Part shown: piece by piece, positions 61,342-64,000 of the stretch
Layout of the letters: each line of letters begins with the position of its first letter
How positions within the stretch are numbered: position 1 is the stretch's first letter
From: a virus
Direction: 5' to 3' (one strand)
DNA length: 64,000 nt
IMG/VR virus record: IMGVR_UViG_3300009314_000008
Coordinates: 1 to 64,000 of that record
Notes under the pieces: model-generated
Databases searched by the model: none
What the model was told of the DNA's origin: nothing
What the model saw: only the letters and a program-made list of their open reading frames with translations
Made by a program: the position numbers and the translations under genes

Positions 61342-61429
61342 TATTTCTCCTTTTTCAATCTCTTTAAATCAACAGGCGGTAGATTGATACCACCGCCCAC
61401 CTACTGAAGGGGAAGGGTTCCTCAGTATT

Positions 61430-61552
61430 CTATTTAACAAACACCCATTCGATTACAACAGTGCCTGAACAGTTTAGATCACCATCTGGATGCCAATGCC
61501 ATAACCCTCTATCTTCAACATCGGCAATTTTCAATATTTTAGGACATTTCAT
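61430..61552 (-). CDS. Tagged micro-gene/remnant in frame with the gene upstream, 40 aa
   Basis: MKCPKILKIA leader, then DVEDRGLWHWHPDGDLNCSG and TVVIEWVFVK. The last block resembles the C-terminus (TVVIEWVLLKE) of the protein at 62915. The frame is open back to the stop of the gene at 61592: CAT ATT AAT GAA CAA AAA..., reading INEQKLFKVGEQ before the Met. The same segment LNKQKLFKVGKT precedes the internal tag of the 615-aa protein. It is therefore the leftover of a deleted fusion, possibly still translated (a weak GGCG SD). Confidence 0.55.
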   Translation of the reverse strand: MKCPKILKIADVEDRGLWHWHPDGDLNCSGTVVIEWVFVK

Positions 61553-61591
61553 TTGTTCGCCTACTTTAAATAATTTTTGTTCATTAATATG

Positions 61592-62659
61592 TTATCTTAT
61601 CTTCCTGATAATTCCTGAAATAAATTTTCTCGCCTTTATGGGCACTTTTTTATAGTTTTCTGCCTTAATCTGTGCTTCTGACGGATTAGCATTAGTTGCT
61701 TTGCGAGCACTGGCAATATCTGATAACATCCCGGAGAATTTTATCATAGCATTTTTTTTGATTTGATTCACTCCATTTTTATCTTTATTTTTTGCTTCTC
61801 TAATTCCAGCGGCAACCAAAGCCCCTCCTAATATAACGGAGGGTATTATTTTATTTTTGTTTCTGCTGAAATATCCAGGAAACGTTTTCTTATAGTTTTC
61901 AGTCGTACGCATTCCATTAGCAAACGCTTTATAAGTATCACGATAATGCTTGGATGGTCCTCTATCCATTGTATAAGTTTGGGGTCCTAGAATATCAAAG
62001 TCTACTAGCGTTCTATCAACAAGATTTCTATTCGTCATATCATATATTCTCGGATATTTTCTTTTTATTTTTCGCATGGTTTTAGCATCTATAGGTGATT
62101 TATTAAGAATCCTTAACATCCTTAATTTAGCATTCTTTACCCGAATTCTCCTAACTCTATCACCCTGCTTTCCATATTCGTCTAGTTTATTAAATAATTT
62201 TTTTGCTTTATTAGCAACGCTCCTACCTTTAACATGCTCATAATATCCTATTGGGCCATCTTGTTTTATCAATCGAGGAACCTTTATCTTCTTTTTTGAC
62301 AAATATTTTTGCACTTTATTCCATACAAAATGTTCCTTTGCTTGGCTATTATATGGCTCATGAATATAATATTTCGACACCCCCTCTATATTAGGTATTT
62401 TTCTAACAGCTTTACCCACCCTACTAGTAAATACCAAGTCAGAGACTCTTGTTCCTCCCACTCCAAGATGTTTTATTGTCCTATCTTTATATCCAGCATT
62501 TGCAAGAATTTTTAATGCCTTCTCACTTAATTTGCCTGACCTTATCATCTTGATCCATTTGGGAGACGAATACTTCTCTATTGCAGATATCTTAATTATT
62601 GTTGGAAGCATACTTATTCTCCTAATTCCCGATGTTTTTATGATACAAGGGCATTTCAT
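61592..62659 (-). CDS. Tagged kinase-like protein with truncated pyrophosphatase-like domain, 355 aa
   Basis: Two leader-like starts: MKCPCIIKTS (62659, SD GGGGGATC) and MLPTIIKISA (62611, with a better SD, TTAGGAGAATAAGT). The body matches the kinase-like half of the 615-aa protein: HLGVGGTRVSDLVFTSRVGK, RKIPNIEG, KEHFVWNKVQK, GYYEHVKGRS, NLVDRTLVDFDI. After residue 309 only ARKATNANPSEAQIKAENYKK remains of the pyrophosphatase-like domain. A glycine-rich helix sits near 275-290 (IPSVILGGALVAAGIRE). The stop is directly followed by in-frame coding of the tagged micro-gene. Confidence 0.75.
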   Translation of the reverse strand: MKCPCIIKTSGIRRISMLPTIIKISAIEKYSSPKWIKMIRSGKLSEKALKILANAGYKDRTIKHLGVGGTRVSDLVFTSRVGKAVRKIPNIEGVSKYYIHEPYNSQAKEHFVWNKVQKYLSKKKIKVPRLIKQDGPIGYYEHVKGRSVANKAKKLFNKLDEYGKQGDRVRRIRVKNAKLRMLRILNKSPIDAKTMRKIKRKYPRIYDMTNRNLVDRTLVDFDILGPQTYTMDRGPSKHYRDTYKAFANGMRTTENYKKTFPGYFSRNKNKIIPSVILGGALVAAGIREAKNKDKNGVNQIKKNAMIKFSGMLSDIASARKATNANPSEAQIKAENYKKVPIKARKFISGIIRKIR

Positions 62660-62684
62660 CCTATTGATCCCCCTATTTATTATT

Positions 62685-62870
62685 CTACTTTTTAGGGACT
62701 TTATTTTTTATAGTCTTAATGAAATCTATACCCTTTGGCATAAACCTATATTTCAAAGTTTTTTTGTCAGATCTCAAAATACTTTCGATTGTTCCCTTTA
62801 ATCCATATGGAAGTTTTACAGGAGAAGATGACAACCTTCTATGTATAGTCCTAAAAACCTTTCCCTTTAT
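62685..62870 (-). pseudogene. Possible decayed basic ORF, about 61 codons
   Basis: The frame is open from ATA 62870 to TAG, giving a basic sequence with RRLSSSPVKLPYGLKGTIES and FIKTIKNKVPKK. It has no ATG, GTG or TTG near the SD-like AAAGGGAAAGG. The best start is a TTG at the twelfth codon. A GGAGGG/CCCTCC hairpin (62881-62905) lies just before it. It may be a remnant or a poorly expressed gene. Confidence 0.3.
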
Positions 62871-62914
62871 TTATTGAATGGAGGGCAACACTATGTCACC
62901 CTCCTGTTTCTTTG

Positions 62915-63550
62915 CTATTCTTTAAGTAATACCCATTCTATCACAACTGTTCCAACATATTCCAATGCATCTTCACCACTAGCTGCCCATCCATCAGCGA
63001 CATTCAAGTATACTGTTTTATCACCACCTGTCTCAATCTCCAGGGGGTCTGCTAATGCCAATGTTTTCGTAGTATAAGTGCTATCACAATCTGTAGCGGT
63101 CTGGCCGGTTAAAATATTTTCAAACGCGGCTGTTCCGCCCAACACATTTACAACACCCGATGCTACCGTAGTTCCAATACCTACATCTGGGGTGTCTGCA
63201 GTAATATTCCCATCACTTTCATTCAAAGCAATATTCATATATGCGCCCTTGACAACTATTGCCCCCGTGGGGAAAGTATACAGTAACTGTCCCAAAGCCA
63301 AATCGGCTCCGCCAGGTATATCGGCAAAGTGGGCAGATGATATTGCAATTTCAGTTACATGGAATTTTGCGTCGCCATATTCTACTACGGAGGCTACACT
63401 ATCAGATTTTGTACCCACATTTTTAGTAGTGATCATGGTACTGTCCGTCTGCACCTTCCCGTAGAATCGATTAGTTGCAGACTTAAAGTCCTTCGCAAAT
63501 AGCGATGTCACCAACAACATCGCAAGCAAAATAATTACTAATTTCTTCAT
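62915..63550 (-). CDS. Exported or surface virion-type protein with signal peptide, 211 aa
   Basis: The first 19 residues (MKKLVIILLAMLLVTSLFA) are a classical signal peptide with Ala-Lys at the cleavage site. The mature part is beta-rich with Gly/Thr/Val repeats (GGADLALGQLLYTFPTGAIV, ILTGQTATDC-type strand) and ends TVVIEWVLLKE. The mature domain resembles virion surface domains in other phages. A signal peptide would send it to the periplasm or outer membrane of the host, uncommon for a capsid or tail protein. A GGAGGG hairpin follows the stop. Confidence 0.6.
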   Translation of the reverse strand: MKKLVIILLAMLLVTSLFAKDFKSATNRFYGKVQTDSTMITTKNVGTKSDSVASVVEYGDAKFHVTEIAISSAHFADIPGGADLALGQLLYTFPTGAIVVKGAYMNIALNESDGNITADTPDVGIGTTVASGVVNVLGGTAAFENILTGQTATDCDSTYTTKTLALADPLEIETGGDKTVYLNVADGWAASGEDALEYVGTVVIEWVLLKE

Positions 63551-63564
63551 GTTCTTTTCTCCTT

Positions 63565-63801
63565 TTATTTGTAGAATATTTTGCCGGTAGTTTCTTCAAC
63601 AAAGGTTACGGTAAAAGCATTGACCGATGTATGCTGAACTTCCCCATCAATGACATAACCGTCTCCGTCAATTAATGTTACGTCTGGATAATATCCCCAA
63701 TTATGAGTGACATCTATACTTGTTTGATCAGTGAAGTCAACCAAGTTACCTACAGCCAATTCATTCCTGTGGACAGTATCTCTAATTCTCGAGTACTGCA
63801 T
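63565..63801 (-). CDS. Small virion-type beta protein, 78 aa
   Basis: IDVTHNWGYYPDVTLIDGDG followed by VQHTSVNAFTVTFVEETTG is the small beta domain often found in tail or fibre-associated proteins (HNxGYYPxVT and a T-V-F-turn). SD AAAGGAGAAA. It probably decorates tail fibres or caps a surface complex. Confidence 0.6.
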   Translation of the reverse strand: MQYSRIRDTVHRNELAVGNLVDFTDQTSIDVTHNWGYYPDVTLIDGDGYVIDGEVQHTSVNAFTVTFVEETTGKIFYK

Positions 63802-63819
63802 GGTCTCTTTCTCCTTTTA

Positions 63820-64000
63820 TTATTTATTTTTGACGGGGCTATCTTGTTCTATATTGCCTGTATCAACCACCTCGTCTTTTAATTGATACAGGGTTTTCCT
63901 CTCTTGAGGCATTATTTTAAGTCTTTCTATCATTCTCCTTATTTCGGCTCTTAAACTTTCTGCGCTATCTCCCTTAGATGCATCTTCTTGCAACTGGCTA
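63820..64000 (-). CDS. Partial CDS, charged protein (start outside window)
   Basis: The frame is open to the right edge and ends at TAA 63820. The visible 59 codons read QLQEDASKGDSAESL, RAEIRRMIERLKIMPQERKT and a C-terminal EQDSPVKNK. Helical and charged. No family seen. Confidence 0.6.
   Translation of the reverse strand, partial: SQLQEDASKGDSAESLRAEIRRMIERLKIMPQERKTLYQLKDEVVDTGNIEQDSPVKNK

Noticed and set aside
61375-61397. 6-bp GGCGGT/ACCGCC hairpin and a nearby ACTGA/TCAGT pair
   Set aside because: No T-run on either strand and the stems are short. Not enough for a terminator or riboswitch call.
1-64000. CRISPR array, rRNA, integrase, transposase, diversity-generating retroelement
   Set aside because: No regular direct repeats with spacers, no rRNA-like sequence, and no Tyr/Ser recombinase, DDE or reverse-transcriptase motif in any frame I read.

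Overview
This window is part of the genome of a large, contractile-tailed (myovirus-type) bacteriophage. The base composition is AT-rich. I see no cellular housekeeping genes and no rRNA, CRISPR array or integrase, and nothing in the sequence fixes the host. Almost all genes lie on the minus strand in tightly packed operons, with frequent ATGA, GTGA and TAATG stop/start overlaps and clear Shine-Dalgarno sites. The exception is a transcription block on the plus strand near the left end.

Layout: 1-700 holds a plus-strand terminator, two small minus-strand genes and a degenerate tRNA-like element. 803-9162 (plus) encodes a phage multisubunit RNA polymerase (RNAP): a beta subunit whose C-terminus is fused to the first part of beta', a 253-residue protein of unknown function, and the rest of beta'. 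The beta' gene is interrupted inside the catalytic DFDGD loop by a split intein with a free-standing LAGLIDADG homing endonuclease gene between its halves. 9176-11188 (minus) has small membrane proteins, a promoter/terminator pair that could make a very short RNA, and a tandem-PAS protein. 11237-25492 encodes tail fibres, adhesins and a holin-like protein. 25496-33081 encodes the baseplate, with a sigma-70-type factor inside it. 33085-39725 has the tape measure, a tail assembly chaperone pair with a -1 frameshift signal, two tube-like proteins and the sheath. 39794-47590 has neck proteins, the major capsid protein, decoration and scaffold-like proteins and the prohead protease. 47603-51299 is a run of small tagged or glycine-zipper proteins plus a J-domain protein. 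51301-58044 has a virion protein, the portal, a head-associated protein and the large terminase. 58059-64000 has more tagged proteins (kinase-like/pyrophosphatase-like/metallopeptidase, second J-domain) and virion surface-type proteins.

Two themes stand out. First, the phage carries its own RNAP (beta and beta') and a sigma-like factor, but no alpha or omega in this window, and beta' activity appears to depend on protein trans-splicing at the active-site loop. Second, about a dozen otherwise unrelated proteins share a short leader, M-x-C-P-x-I-[IVL]-K-x-A. It occurs at N-termini and also at internal domain junctions, and once in the RNAP operon. Its shape recalls the capsid-targeting sequences of T4 internal proteins, so I infer (not shown) that these proteins are packaged in the head and delivered with the DNA. 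An in-frame stop and a deleted domain at 61430-62659 show that this cargo set is being reshuffled as modules.
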